This document shows positions 24,558 to 32,369 of a stretch of 64,000 nucleotides of DNA, piece after piece; within the stretch, counting starts at the first letter, position 1, and every line of letters starts with the position of its first letter. This DNA comes from Flavobacterium sp. Root186. Its GTDB lineage: Bacteria > Bacteroidota > Bacteroidia > Flavobacteriales > Flavobacteriaceae. The stretch lies in assembly GCF_001428525.1 (NCBI RefSeq), contig NZ_LMHW01000015.1, forward strand, positions 352 to 64,351, read 5' to 3'. Both the position numbers and the translations under genes were made by a program. The notes under the pieces are model-generated. The model did no database searches. It saw nothing but the letters and a program-made list of their open reading frames with translations, and was not told the DNA's origin.

Positions 24558-25658
24558 ATGTTAAAACAATTTTTTATCCTTTGTTCCGGTGCCGACCGAG
24601 ATTTATTAGAAGGATGTTCAGAAGGCGAACAAACCAAATATGTGGGTATTGGTGCCACCGTATTTTTTACTGCTGTAATGGCATTCCTGGCTAGTGCTTA
24701 TGCACTTTTCACCGTTTTTGACTCTATTTATCCGGCTTTAATTTTTGGATTTGTATGGAGTTTACTAATTTTTAACCTGGACCGATTTATCGTTTCTACA
24801 ATTAAAAAGAGGGATCGTTTTATGGATGAATTCCTGCAGGCGACTCCCAGAATTATGCTTGCTATTATTATTGCTATTGTAATTTCGAAACCTTTGGAAA
24901 TTAAAATTTTCGAAAAAGAAATCAATACCGTTTTATTGAAAGAGAAAAACGAAATGGAATTGGCGAATAAAAAGCAAATTGGTACCTATTTCAAAACAGA
25001 TTTAGATAAAAATAAAGCAGAAATCGCAGCTCTAAAAGCAGATATTCTAAAGAAAGAGAAAGAAGTAAATGCTTTGTATTCAACTTATATTACAGAAGCT
25101 GAAGGAACCGCAGGAACTAAGAAACTTGGAAAAGGCCCTGTTTATAAAGAAAAACGCGAAAAGCACGATGCGTCTTTAAAAGAATTTGCAGCTTTAAAAA
25201 CAACAAACGAAGCAAAAATTGCGGAGAAAGAAAAAGCAGGTAAACAACTTCAAGCCGATTTAGATAAAAAAGTTTCGCAGACACAGCCTATCATCGAAGG
25301 TTTCGACGGATTAATGGCTCGTATAAATGCGTTAAACAAACTGCCGTGGCTTCCGTCGTTTTTCATAATGTTATTGTTCCTGGCGATCGAAACGTCTCCA
25401 ATTATTGCTAAATTATTAGCGCCAAAAGGTGAATTTGACTTTAAACAAGAAGAAGCCGAAACAGCAATGAAAGCAACATTGGCACAAAATAAATACCAAC
25501 GTGAATTATTGGTTAAAACCAGCGCCGAAATGCATGATAAAGTTTATGCAGATATTGCAGAAGACAAAAGTCTTTATGATCTGCAGCGAAAAAATGCAAA
25601 GGAGCTATTAGAATTGCAGTCACATAACTTTTTAGACAAACAGAAAGCGACTTTATAA
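24558..25658 (+). CDS. DUF4407 membrane protein
   Basis: A 366-residue protein of the DUF4407 family. The N-terminus FILCSGADRDLLEGC and YVGIGATVFFTAVMAFLASA are typical. It has two early helices (about 30-70), the motif WSLLIFNLDRFIVSTIKK, a third helix (about 95-112), a long charged coiled-coil region (about 115-250), and a last helix (about 258-280) before a cytoplasmic tail. The function is unknown. The 232-bp region between it and the divergent TonB receptor should contain promoters for both. The strong terminator at 25704 follows it. Confidence 0.85.
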   Translation: MLKQFFILCSGADRDLLEGCSEGEQTKYVGIGATVFFTAVMAFLASAYALFTVFDSIYPALIFGFVWSLLIFNLDRFIVSTIKKRDRFMDEFLQATPRIMLAIIIAIVISKPLEIKIFEKEINTVLLKEKNEMELANKKQIGTYFKTDLDKNKAEIAALKADILKKEKEVNALYSTYITEAEGTAGTKKLGKGPVYKEKREKHDASLKEFAALKTTNEAKIAEKEKAGKQLQADLDKKVSQTQPIIEGFDGLMARINALNKLPWLPSFFIMLLFLAIETSPIIAKLLAPKGEFDFKQEEAETAMKATLAQNKYQRELLVKTSAEMHDKVYADIAEDKSLYDLQRKNAKELLELQSHNFLDKQKATL

Positions 25659-25795
25659 GTCGAAAGTTGGAAAGCCGAAAGTCTTAAAGTCATATAAAAA
25701 AGTAAAAGCCAGAAATAGAATTTTCTATTTCTGGCTTTTTATTTTAGACAAAGTCAAAACCTTTAAGACTTTCGACTTTTGACTTTAAGACTTAC
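25658..25795. repeat. Imperfect inverted repeat around a terminator
   Basis: AAGTCGAAAGT and GAAAGTCTTAAAGTC on the left are mirrored by GACTTTAAGAC and GACTTTCGACTTTTGACTT on the right. The stem-loop at 25704-25740 lies in the middle, so the whole gap between convergent genes could fold on itself. Confidence 0.6.
25704..25740. terminator. Bidirectional terminator
   Basis: AAAAGCCAGAAATAG and CTATTTCTGGCTTTT form a perfect 15-bp stem with a short loop and T runs in both directions. It separates the convergent genes ending at 25658 and 25792. Confidence 0.9.
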
Positions 25796-26499
25796 ATATA
25801 GCTTAAAATTTCTTTTTTATAAGTATCGTATTCTCCCTGCATAATCAAACCATTGTCAAGAAGTTTTTTGTAATTCTGTAATTTATCAAAAAGTTCCTCT
25901 TTCGATAATTCGCTTAATTTACGATCGCCGGTTGAAGGCTGTACTGGCTGAATTGGTTCAAAAGTCTCAGTATATACTGGAGCTGCTGGTAAAATTTCAG
26001 CAAAATTTGTTACTTCTTCTGTTTCAACTTCTTCAACTTCTTCTGTTTCCTCTTCAAAAACAGGTTCAACAACTTCCTGAACAGGTGCTCCTGTTGAAAC
26101 TGGATTTTTCAATAAATCCAATTGTTCTTTAGCGTAAGTGTAAATTTTTCTGGCCTGAATTTTCGGAATATAATCAATAGAAACAGCTAAATCTGTTTTT
26201 GTGCCAAATGAAAATTCAGAACCTAAGATATTTTCTTTTACAAAAGTACTCGCAATATCATCCCAGGTATAATCTGTAAAATCCATAGAAAGACCTAAAT
26301 TTTTAGGTTTACAGATAATGATACGTTTGTTTGTTAATACAATACTATCAGGAAAAACAGTAATTGCAGGCTTTTTTTGCACTGCGATGTATCCAACTTC
26401 TTCACCTTTCATTAATAAATCGGTAAGTTTCGAAGTGATTTTTTCAATCGCTTTTGGATCTTGTTCTTCGTTTAGAAATTTTTTAAATTGTTCTTTCAT
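25792..26499 (-). CDS. PH-domain protein with C-terminal SHOCT-like motif
   Basis: A 235-residue cytoplasmic protein. The N-terminal part (about 30-130) resembles the bacterial PH-like domain seen in short membrane-associated proteins: VGYIAVQKKPAITVFPDSIV, then LTNKRIIICKPK and DYTWDDI. A low-complexity acidic linker rich in Glu, Val and Pro follows (about 140-195). The end (LSELSKEELFDKLQNYKKLL, then LDNGLIMQGEYDTYKKEIL) has the pattern of a SHOCT domain, which often mediates oligomerisation. The role is unknown. It is the last gene before the terminator, convergent with the DUF4407 gene. Confidence 0.75.
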   Translation of the reverse strand: MKEQFKKFLNEEQDPKAIEKITSKLTDLLMKGEEVGYIAVQKKPAITVFPDSIVLTNKRIIICKPKNLGLSMDFTDYTWDDIASTFVKENILGSEFSFGTKTDLAVSIDYIPKIQARKIYTYAKEQLDLLKNPVSTGAPVQEVVEPVFEEETEEVEEVETEEVTNFAEILPAAPVYTETFEPIQPVQPSTGDRKLSELSKEELFDKLQNYKKLLDNGLIMQGEYDTYKKEILSYM

Positions 26500-26571
26500 G
26501 GTTGTATAAGTTGCTAAGTTATATAGTAACTAAGTTGCTAAGTTTTTTTTCTTACCGTGCAAATGTAATGC

Positions 26572-26943
26572 CTAATTTTCTAATTCGATAATTTCATTCT
26601 GAATTTTCTTTGTCAAACTTTTGAAAACCAATTCATACGAATGATCTATCAATTCTTTGACAAATTTATCCGGAAGATTTCCATTTAATGCAACCGTATT
26701 CCAATGCACTTTACTCATATGAAATCCCGGTTTTATCTCGTCATATTCGGCTCTGAGTTCCTGTGCGCGGTCTGGATCACATTTTAAATTGACCGAAGCC
26801 TCATTTTTTTCCCATTGAGATAAAGAGGATAATGCAAACATTTTGCCGCCAACTTTAAAAACTAAAGTATCTTCATCAAAAGGAAAATGTTCACTCACGC
26901 CTTTTTTTGAAAGACAATATTCGTAAAACGTATCTAAATTCAT
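26572..26943 (-). CDS. MmcQ/YjbR-family protein
   Basis: A 123-residue protein of the MmcQ/YjbR family: YCLSKKGVSEHFPFDEDTLV at the N-terminus, KVGGKMFALSSL, then LKCDPDRAQELRAEYDEIKP, GFHMSKVHWNTVAL and the C-terminal LIDHSYELVFKSL. The fold is a double-wing related to CyaY; DNA binding has been suggested for the family, but the cellular role is not established. It starts 9 bp after the DUF4260 gene on the same strand and probably shares its transcript with 26952 and 27302. Confidence 0.88.
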   Translation of the reverse strand: MNLDTFYEYCLSKKGVSEHFPFDEDTLVFKVGGKMFALSSLSQWEKNEASVNLKCDPDRAQELRAEYDEIKPGFHMSKVHWNTVALNGNLPDKFVKELIDHSYELVFKSLTKKIQNEIIELEN

Positions 26944-26951
26944 ATCATTTA

Positions 26952-27305
26952 TTATTTACCAATTTCACCTAAATGTGTGTATTTAAAGCCCTTTTCATAT
27001 TTTAATCCGTAACCAAAAATTCGATCCATTGCCGAATGTGAAAATAAAATAATTCCGGCTAATTGAATGCTTTCAATACTTAAATAATATCCTAAAGCAT
27101 AAATTAAAAGTGCAATTCCTTTATGGTGAAAGAGGTTATAGAGAAATGCGCCCATTTTATTTCCAAACACATAGCCAATCATAGCCAAATCCGGAGCCAA
27201 TATTAAAACTAAAAACCACCACCAATCGTAATTTAAACGGTTGAAAAGAAATATTCCTAGAATAAATAAAGCCGTTTCTTCGAGTTTAATAATTGTGTTC
27301 ATCAT
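26952..27305 (-). CDS. DUF4260 membrane protein
   Basis: A 117-residue protein with three or four hydrophobic segments. The pattern WWWFLVLILAPDLAMIGYVF and YNLFHHKGIALLIYALG, with the late GIILFSHSAMDRIFGYGLKY, is characteristic of DUF4260. Its function is unknown. The start codon overlaps the stop of the GNAT gene at 27302 (four-base overlap), indicating coupling in a three-gene operon 27700 to 26572. Confidence 0.88.
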   Translation of the reverse strand: MMNTIIKLEETALFILGIFLFNRLNYDWWWFLVLILAPDLAMIGYVFGNKMGAFLYNLFHHKGIALLIYALGYYLSIESIQLAGIILFSHSAMDRIFGYGLKYEKGFKYTHLGEIGK

Positions 27306-27700
27306 ACTATTTTTTCCATCATTTTTTCTGGATGATTCAGTTTTGTAAATCCAAATTTCTCGTATAAAAAGTGAGCATCACTTGTCGCCAGTCTCCAAAT
27401 TTTGACATCTTTAAGTTGAGGTTCATTCATCATCGTTTCAATTAAAATCGACGAATATCCTTTTCCGCGATGTTCTTCGGTTATAAAAACATCCATTAAA
27501 TAAGCAAAAACAACATAATCGGTAATCACGCGCGCAAAGCCAATTTGTTTGTCATTTAAATAAATTCCAAAACAAATCGAAGCATCAATTGTGGTTTGTA
27601 CTTCCTCAATAGTTCGTCCCGCTGCCCAATAAATGTCTTTTAAAAAGTTTTGTATAAACGGAACGTCAAGTTTGGTTTTATCTGTAGAAACGGTTATCAT
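27302..27700 (-). CDS. GNAT-family N-acetyltransferase
   Basis: A 132-residue acetyltransferase. The acetyl-CoA-binding motif A is seen as VFITEEHRGKGYSSILIETM (R/Q-x-x-G-x-G/A). It is preceded by the strand pair GFARVITDYVVFAYLMDV and followed by WRLATSDAHFLYEKFGFTKL, a typical motif B. The target amine is unknown. It heads the small operon with DUF4260 and MmcQ/YjbR genes, so the three may act together, although there is no known shared pathway. Confidence 0.88.
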   Translation of the reverse strand: MITVSTDKTKLDVPFIQNFLKDIYWAAGRTIEEVQTTIDASICFGIYLNDKQIGFARVITDYVVFAYLMDVFITEEHRGKGYSSILIETMMNEPQLKDVKIWRLATSDAHFLYEKFGFTKLNHPEKMMEKIV

Positions 27701-27731
27701 TTTAATTTTAGATTTTAGAGTTCAGATTTTT

Positions 27732-27818
27732 TTGCCACGAATTACACGAATTTTCACGAATTAATTTTTCACTTCAAGCATATAAAAATTAGTGTAAATT
27801 AGTGAAATTGGTGGCAAA
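27732..27818. repeat. Inverted repeat (TTGCCACGAATT family)
   Basis: TTGCCACGAATTACACGAATT on the left faces AATTAGTGAAATTGGTGGCAA on the right, with internal complementary words and a loop around 27765-27785. A related element is at 46556-46752. It lies between the GNAT gene and the cyclase gene. Confidence 0.65.
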
Positions 27819-27821
27819 CTT

Positions 27822-28592
27822 TTAAATCTTATATAAAATAGGTTTTGATGGGCTTGCATCGTTTTCAAACGAAGCGATTTGCAGGTTTAGTATGTAATTT
27901 CCATCTTCAATTTCGTCTGGAACATAAATCATTTCGGTAATTGTCGCATTCAATCTTGCATCATTATTTAGATTATGCGTGTCTTTTACATTCCAAAACG
28001 CTTTATGAGCCAATAATTTTCCTTCGTCATGTTCTTTATCAACACTTGGTAAATCGATCAGTAAATGCTGAATTTCGCTTTCGCGGATGAAAATCGCAGC
28101 TTCTTCAGACAAATAAGGCGGATTTGTATTCGAATATTTCCTTGATTTTTTTTCCTTTTGATTTGGAAGCGTTCGAATGATAATTGCTTCCGATTTTGTC
28201 ACACTGAGCGAAGTCGAAGTGCTCATTGCTTTTTGAACTTGATTTTTAGTTATCACAAAATCATCTCCAATTTTTTCAGGCTCAACCGTAATCAATTTAG
28301 CAAAAAAGAAAAACTGCTTAAGCGATTGATTAATGCTATAAAAATCATTTGTAATATGCCCTAAACACTCCGTATGTGTTCCATGCCCATGCGGATTGAA
28401 GAAGATATTATTAAAATTCGTAGATGATTTTCCTTCCGAAACTTTCCCAATCCAATCGCCAAAAACTACGGGTTCAATTACCGGTTTTTCAATGTACCAG
28501 GCAATAGGGTTTTCGTCTGTATTTGTTAATGGAATAGAGATATCAATAGGTTTTGATAAGTCGATTTCGAAGTTGTTGATTTTGGCTAACAC
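27822..28592 (-). CDS. Cyclase-family metal-dependent hydrolase (kynurenine formamidase-like)
   Basis: A 256-residue protein of the cyclase/KynB family. The N-terminal DISIPLT and the metal-binding motif HGHGTHTECLGHI (HxGTHxDxPxH type, with Glu in place of the first Asp and Gly in place of Pro) are present, and a later DLPSVDKEHDEGKLLAHKAF stretch holds the conserved D and H. The true substrate is unknown; kynB-like formamidase is only one possibility. Residues around STSTSLSVT are encoded by a dispersed intergenic repeat word (28198-28222), which appears to have entered the gene in frame at a surface loop. Confidence 0.78.
   Translation of the reverse strand: MLAKINNFEIDLSKPIDISIPLTNTDENPIAWYIEKPVIEPVVFGDWIGKVSEGKSSTNFNNIFFNPHGHGTHTECLGHITNDFYSINQSLKQFFFFAKLITVEPEKIGDDFVITKNQVQKAMSTSTSLSVTKSEAIIIRTLPNQKEKKSRKYSNTNPPYLSEEAAIFIRESEIQHLLIDLPSVDKEHDEGKLLAHKAFWNVKDTHNLNNDARLNATITEMIYVPDEIEDGNYILNLQIASFENDASPSKPILYKI
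28198..28222. repeat. Dispersed repeat word inside the cyclase gene
   Basis: GTCACACTGAGCGAAGTCGA followed by AGTGC matches the intergenic copy at 20265-20289 and the copy inside mvaD at 42222-42246, differing at only two or three positions. Read on the minus strand in the gene's frame it encodes STSLSVT. Confidence 0.8.
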
Positions 28593-28602
28593 AAGTTTAG
28601 GT

Positions 28603-28668
28603 TTTATGCCGCAAAGACGCTAAGTCACAAAGTTTGATTGATTTGCGCCTTTGTGCCTTCGTGGCTAA
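28603..28668. repeat. CGCAAAG-type repeat between cyclase and hemW-like gene
   Basis: GCCGCAAAGACGCTAAGTCA and CTTTGTGCCTTCGTGGC are imperfectly complementary around a short centre. It is related to the repeat at 403-497. Confidence 0.5.
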
Positions 28669-28670
28669 TT

Positions 28671-29807
28671 TTAGTCTTCCAAATTTAGATAAAATAAATC
28701 TGAAGCAATTCCATCCGTTAAAAATTTTCCTTTTGGAGTTGGTTTTAGAATGTTATTTTCGATTGAAAGCAAATCGTCGTTTAAAAATTTCTGAGCTTGT
28801 TTTTTCAGATAATTTAAATATTCCAAACCAAATTCCTTTTCAATTCTTTCTAGAGAAACGCCCCAAATCGTTCGTAAACCCGTCATGATATATTCATTAT
28901 AACGATCTGAAACGGTTAAAACTTCAGTTTCTATTGGAAGTTCATTGTTTTGAATTGCTTTTAAATACAATGAATTATTTGCAATATTCCAGCCTCTTTT
29001 TTCGCCGTCATAACTATGTGCAGAAGGCCCGATTCCGATATATTTTTTGCCTAGCCAATAAGCCGAATTGTTTTTGGAGAAATAATTCTCTTTCCCAAAA
29101 TTGGATAACTCATAATGAATAAAACCATTTTTCTGAAGCGTTTCAACCAAAATCATAAAATGATTCGAAGTTGCTTCGTCTTGCGGTTCCGCAATTTTTC
29201 CGGTTTGAATTAATTTGCTTAAAGCTGTTTTTGGTTCAACCGTCAAAGCATAACTCGAAATATGCGGAATACCAAAACTCAAAGCTGTTTCGATATTTTG
29301 TTTCCACATTTCATCGCTCATTCCCGGAATCCCGTAAATCAAATCAAGCGAAATATTATCAAAATACTTTGTCGCTTCTTCTAAACATTTTTTGGCTTCC
29401 GCCGAATTATGAGCGCGGTTCATCAGCTGCAAATCTTCTTCATAAAAAGACTGAATTCCAATACTTAATCTATTTATAGGGCTTTTTGATAATTCCAGAA
29501 TTCGCTCGGCAGACAAATCATCAGGATTTGCTTCGAGCGTAATTTCAGAATTTTCTGAAACGGTATAGTTTTTATAAACTTCTGAAATCAAAAAGTTTAT
29601 TTCTTCATTGGTCAGTACTGACGGTGTTCCGCCTCCAAAATATATCGTTTCTACATTCTCATTTGTGAATTCATTTTTGCGCATGGCAATTTCTTTGGCT
29701 AAAGCCAAAACCATTTCGTCTTTCTTTTTCATCGAAGTCGAAAAATGAAAGTCGCAATAATGGCAAGCCTGCTTGCAGAATGGAATATGGATGTAGATGC
29801 CGCTCAT
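28671..29807 (-). CDS. hemW: Radical SAM protein HemW (coproporphyrinogen oxidase-like)
   Basis: A 378-residue radical-SAM protein. The iron-sulfur motif is CKQACHYCDF (Cys 11, 15 and 18) in the N-terminal IYIHIPF context. The residue after the third Cys pair is Phe, not the fourth Cys of HemN, which points to HemW, a heme chaperone, rather than an oxygen-independent coproporphyrinogen oxidase. Further motifs are YFGGGTPSVL, the EANPDDL block, LSIGIQSF and YALTVEPKT. The C-terminal HemN-like domain is present. It is not linked to other heme genes here. Confidence 0.92.
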   Translation of the reverse strand: MSGIYIHIPFCKQACHYCDFHFSTSMKKKDEMVLALAKEIAMRKNEFTNENVETIYFGGGTPSVLTNEEINFLISEVYKNYTVSENSEITLEANPDDLSAERILELSKSPINRLSIGIQSFYEEDLQLMNRAHNSAEAKKCLEEATKYFDNISLDLIYGIPGMSDEMWKQNIETALSFGIPHISSYALTVEPKTALSKLIQTGKIAEPQDEATSNHFMILVETLQKNGFIHYELSNFGKENYFSKNNSAYWLGKKYIGIGPSAHSYDGEKRGWNIANNSLYLKAIQNNELPIETEVLTVSDRYNEYIMTGLRTIWGVSLERIEKEFGLEYLNYLKKQAQKFLNDDLLSIENNILKPTPKGKFLTDGIASDLFYLNLED

Positions 29808-29812
29808 TTTTA

Positions 29813-29935
29813 GTGTTCAGATTTTAGTATTTAGTGTTCAGTTTTTTAGTGTTCAGATTTTAGTATTTAGTGTTCAGTTTTTTAGTGATCAGCTTTTTTA
29901 GAGACTGACCACTAAAAAACTGACCACTGATTACT
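29813..29935. repeat. Tandem TAGTGTTCAG / ACTGACCACT repeats
   Basis: The words TAGTGTTCAG, TAGTATTTAGTGTTCAG and TTTTTTAGTGATCAG are repeated several times, then ACTGACCACTAAAAAACTGA in the opposite sense. The block sits directly downstream of the four-helix-bundle gene, and a related block lies upstream of it at 30356-30419. It ends at the gene's stop codon. Confidence 0.75.
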
Positions 29936-30302
29936 CTTTCCTGACTCCAAACTTCTCTGGGTTTAAAAGCATATAATTTAATAATTTACCTATTTCAATA
30001 CTTTCGGATAAAAGCTCATTATAGGATTCGTTTGAGATATATTTACAGGCGAGGGCAAATTCCAGCCAAGTTTGTGTTTCAGAATTTTCACCATCAGAAT
30101 CGGTTAATTTGCTATAAAAATGTTTCGGATAAATTCGTTTTCTGTAAGCTTCAGCAATCGTAACTGTAACACTTCTAGACGAACGTCTAATTTGATCGGT
30201 TAATGAATAAGTTTCCTCTTTTGGAAACTGTTTTGTAATATTAAATATCTTCATCGCTAAGGAAAAAGATTTTTTGTAAGCTAATAAATCTTGAAATCTC
30301 AT
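29931..30302 (-). CDS. Four-helix-bundle protein (23S rRNA intervening-sequence type)
   Basis: A 123-residue protein of the four-helix-bundle/S23 family first known from 23S rRNA intervening sequences. The signature FQDLLAYKKSFSLAMKIFNI, FPKEETYSLTDQIRRSSRSV and TIAEAYRKR is clear, as is WLEFALACKYIS and the final LLNYMLLNP. It is thought to form a pentameric bundle that binds nucleic acid. It is flanked on both sides by the ACTGACCACT repeat family between hemW and ruvC, so it may be a small mobile cassette. There is no rRNA here. Confidence 0.88.
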   Translation of the reverse strand: MRFQDLLAYKKSFSLAMKIFNITKQFPKEETYSLTDQIRRSSRSVTVTIAEAYRKRIYPKHFYSKLTDSDGENSETQTWLEFALACKYISNESYNELLSESIEIGKLLNYMLLNPEKFGVRKE

Positions 30303-30355
30303 TATGTTTTTTATCCAAAACGAAATTTTTGTAAGAAGATTACAAAAGTATTTTA

Positions 30356-30419
30356 CTTAACAACTGATCACCGATCACTTCATATTAACTGATCACTAAA
30401 AATCTGACCACTGACCACT
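30356..30419. repeat. ACTGATCACT / ACTGACCACT repeat
   Basis: AACTGATCACCGATCACT and AACTGATCACTAAAAATCTG with ACTGACCACT make this block. The same words are found at 29813-29935 and 20340-20380. It lies between the four-helix-bundle gene and ruvC. Confidence 0.7.
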
Positions 30420-30972
30420 ATTTGCGAATCTTGTCTTCATTTTGCTTCACAAAAGCATCCCAACCAGTATAACTTTTCCCTGCAACGATTTTCCCTGAAT
30501 TAAAAAAATGACAAACTGCAGCGGCCAAACCATCGGTTGAGTCCAAATTTTTAGGTAATTCTTTTAAACCTAAAAGCTGTTGCAGCATTTTAGCAACCTG
30601 TTCTTTGCTGGCATTTCCATTACCGGTAATGGCCATTTTTATCTTTTTGGGTTCGTATTCCGTAATCGGAATATCTCTTGAAAGTCCTGCTGCCATTGCA
30701 ACGCCTTGCGCGCGACCTAATTTTAACATCGACTGGACGTTTTTACCAAAGAAAGGTGCTTCGATCGCAATTTCATCTGGATGATGCGTTTCGATTAATT
30801 CGATGGTTCTTTCAAAAATGATTTTTAGTTTTTGGTAATGGTTGTCGTATTTGGATAATTGCAATTCGTTTAACTGCAAAAACTCCATTTTTTTGTTGAT
30901 GACTTTTATCAATCCAAAACCCATAATTGTAGTTCCGGGGTCAATACCTAATATGATGCGTTCTTTTATCAA
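30418..30972 (-). CDS. ruvC: Holliday junction endonuclease RuvC
   Basis: A 184-residue nuclease that resolves four-way DNA junctions with RuvAB. The acidic active-site residues are in the usual places: Asp in LGIDPGTTIMGFG, Glu in IAIEAPFFGKN, and the late Asp pair in LDSTDGLAAAVCHF. GRAQGVAMAA and KKIKMAITGNGNASKEQV fit the family. The start at 30972 overlaps the end of the WG-repeat gene at 30969 by four bases on the same strand. The stop overlaps the repeat block that ends at 30419. Confidence 0.95.
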   Translation of the reverse strand: MIKERIILGIDPGTTIMGFGLIKVINKKMEFLQLNELQLSKYDNHYQKLKIIFERTIELIETHHPDEIAIEAPFFGKNVQSMLKLGRAQGVAMAAGLSRDIPITEYEPKKIKMAITGNGNASKEQVAKMLQQLLGLKELPKNLDSTDGLAAAVCHFFNSGKIVAGKSYTGWDAFVKQNEDKIRK

Positions 30973-32231
30973 GTGTGTTTTTTAAATTCTAAAGGGAAAT
31001 TGTTTTCAACTTCTTCTCTGGAAACATTAGTTTTAATTATTTCTTTTTTACTGTTTAGGACTGAATATTTACCATTCTTTAGTACATAAAATTCAGTTTC
31101 TTTCTTTTGAGGATCAAATTTACCTTTATGATTTACGATTGCATTATCATTGCTTCCAAAATCTTGAAATTCATCATAAATAACCGGAATTATTAGTTTT
31201 CCTTTTGTGTCAATCGCTCCGTATTTTCCATTCAAATCCTGAATATGATAGATTTTTTCAATTTTATTATTTATACGGCAATAATCAAATGAAAAGTCTT
31301 TTATCTTGTCGTAAATTTTCTTTCCATTTTCATCAAGTAAAACCAAATAGTTAGTGCGTTTTGCAACAAAAATTTCAGATTCATGATAAGATTCTTCTGG
31401 ATGTTCTATTGTGTCATATTCAGGTTTAACTATTTCTTTTCCGAGTTCATCGATTATTCCATATTTATGGTTTTTAGAAACAATCGCAATTCTGTTTTTA
31501 TTAAACGTTTCGCCAGTTTCATATTTGCCAAAAGGAATTATCTCTTTTAAATTTTTATCTAAATAAGCAATATGGTCATTTTTTCGAACTAAAATTAAGC
31601 CATTTTTCCAGAAAGTATCTTTAGAATTGAGATCTGTTGTGGCGATTTCATCATAAACAAAATCTGTTTTTTGTTTTCCGAAAGAATCAAAAAAAGCCCA
31701 TTTTCCGTGTTTATTTAAAATCAGTAAACTATCAAGAATAGCATATTTTGCATTGTGATATGTTATTGGAATTATTTCTTTTCCTTTTTTATCAATAAAA
31801 CCATAAAGTTTATTTTTCTTCACTTGAGCTAATCCGGTTTTACGAAAAAATGTTTCATTGTCATATTGAAACGGAATTACAAGCTTTCCTCTTCGATTAA
31901 TAAAACCAAACTTGTTATTCTTTTTTGCGCAGGCCAATTCTTCAGAAAAAACAGTTAAGCCATCATAATCAAAAGGGACCAATATATTTTCACGAATATC
32001 AATATAACCGTATTTAGCTCCTTTTTGGGCATAAATCATTCCTTTTTCATCCATCGGATTTAGAAATTTATATTTTCCTAGCGGAATAAGAACGTTCCCT
32101 TTTTCATCATTAACCCCCCAAGAACCTTTGTCCATAATTCTAACATATAGTTTTGGGGTGCTTTTGTCAATTTTATTGCATGCCAATATTAGCAATAATG
32201 AAAAAAATAATATGATGCGTTTTTTTGTCAT
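30969..32231 (-). CDS. WG-repeat lipoprotein
   Basis: About 420 residues. A lipoprotein signal ends in LLLILACNK. The rest consists of roughly ten WG-type repeats: a core of KYGFINRRGKLVIPFQYD or similar, each about 25-40 residues (for example YGFIDKKGKEIIPITYH, YGIIDELGKEIVKPEYD, YGAIDTKGKLIIPVIYDEF). Such repeats are common in secreted or cell-surface proteins of Bacteroidota; their function is not established. I prefer the ATG at 32231 to the upstream TTG at 32249. The coupled position before ruvC may be accidental. Confidence 0.85.
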   Translation of the reverse strand: MTKKRIILFFSLLLILACNKIDKSTPKLYVRIMDKGSWGVNDEKGNVLIPLGKYKFLNPMDEKGMIYAQKGAKYGYIDIRENILVPFDYDGLTVFSEELACAKKNNKFGFINRRGKLVIPFQYDNETFFRKTGLAQVKKNKLYGFIDKKGKEIIPITYHNAKYAILDSLLILNKHGKWAFFDSFGKQKTDFVYDEIATTDLNSKDTFWKNGLILVRKNDHIAYLDKNLKEIIPFGKYETGETFNKNRIAIVSKNHKYGIIDELGKEIVKPEYDTIEHPEESYHESEIFVAKRTNYLVLLDENGKKIYDKIKDFSFDYCRINNKIEKIYHIQDLNGKYGAIDTKGKLIIPVIYDEFQDFGSNDNAIVNHKGKFDPQKKETEFYVLKNGKYSVLNSKKEIIKTNVSREEVENNFPLEFKKHT

Positions 32232-32244
32232 TTTTTTTGGGTTA

Positions 32245-32342
32245 CACAAAGTCTCGCCAAATTATCACAGGGATTCATAAAGTTTTTATTATCTCTGTGT
32301 GTCTTTGTGATTTCTTTGTGAATCTTTGTGAAATAGCTTTTT
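32245..32342. repeat. CACAAAG / CTTTGTG inverted repeat
   Basis: TTACACAAAGTCTCGCCAAA at the left and several CTTTGTGA words at the right are partly complementary. It lies between two divergent genes, 32231 and 32370. Confidence 0.45.
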
Positions 32343-32369
32343 AGCAATACTTTTGCTTACTTTTGCGGC

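Noticed and set aside
29813..29935. A CRISPR array in the TAGTGTTCAG repeat block
   Set aside because: The repeats are short and joined by other repeat words with no unique spacers of constant length, and there are no cas genes.
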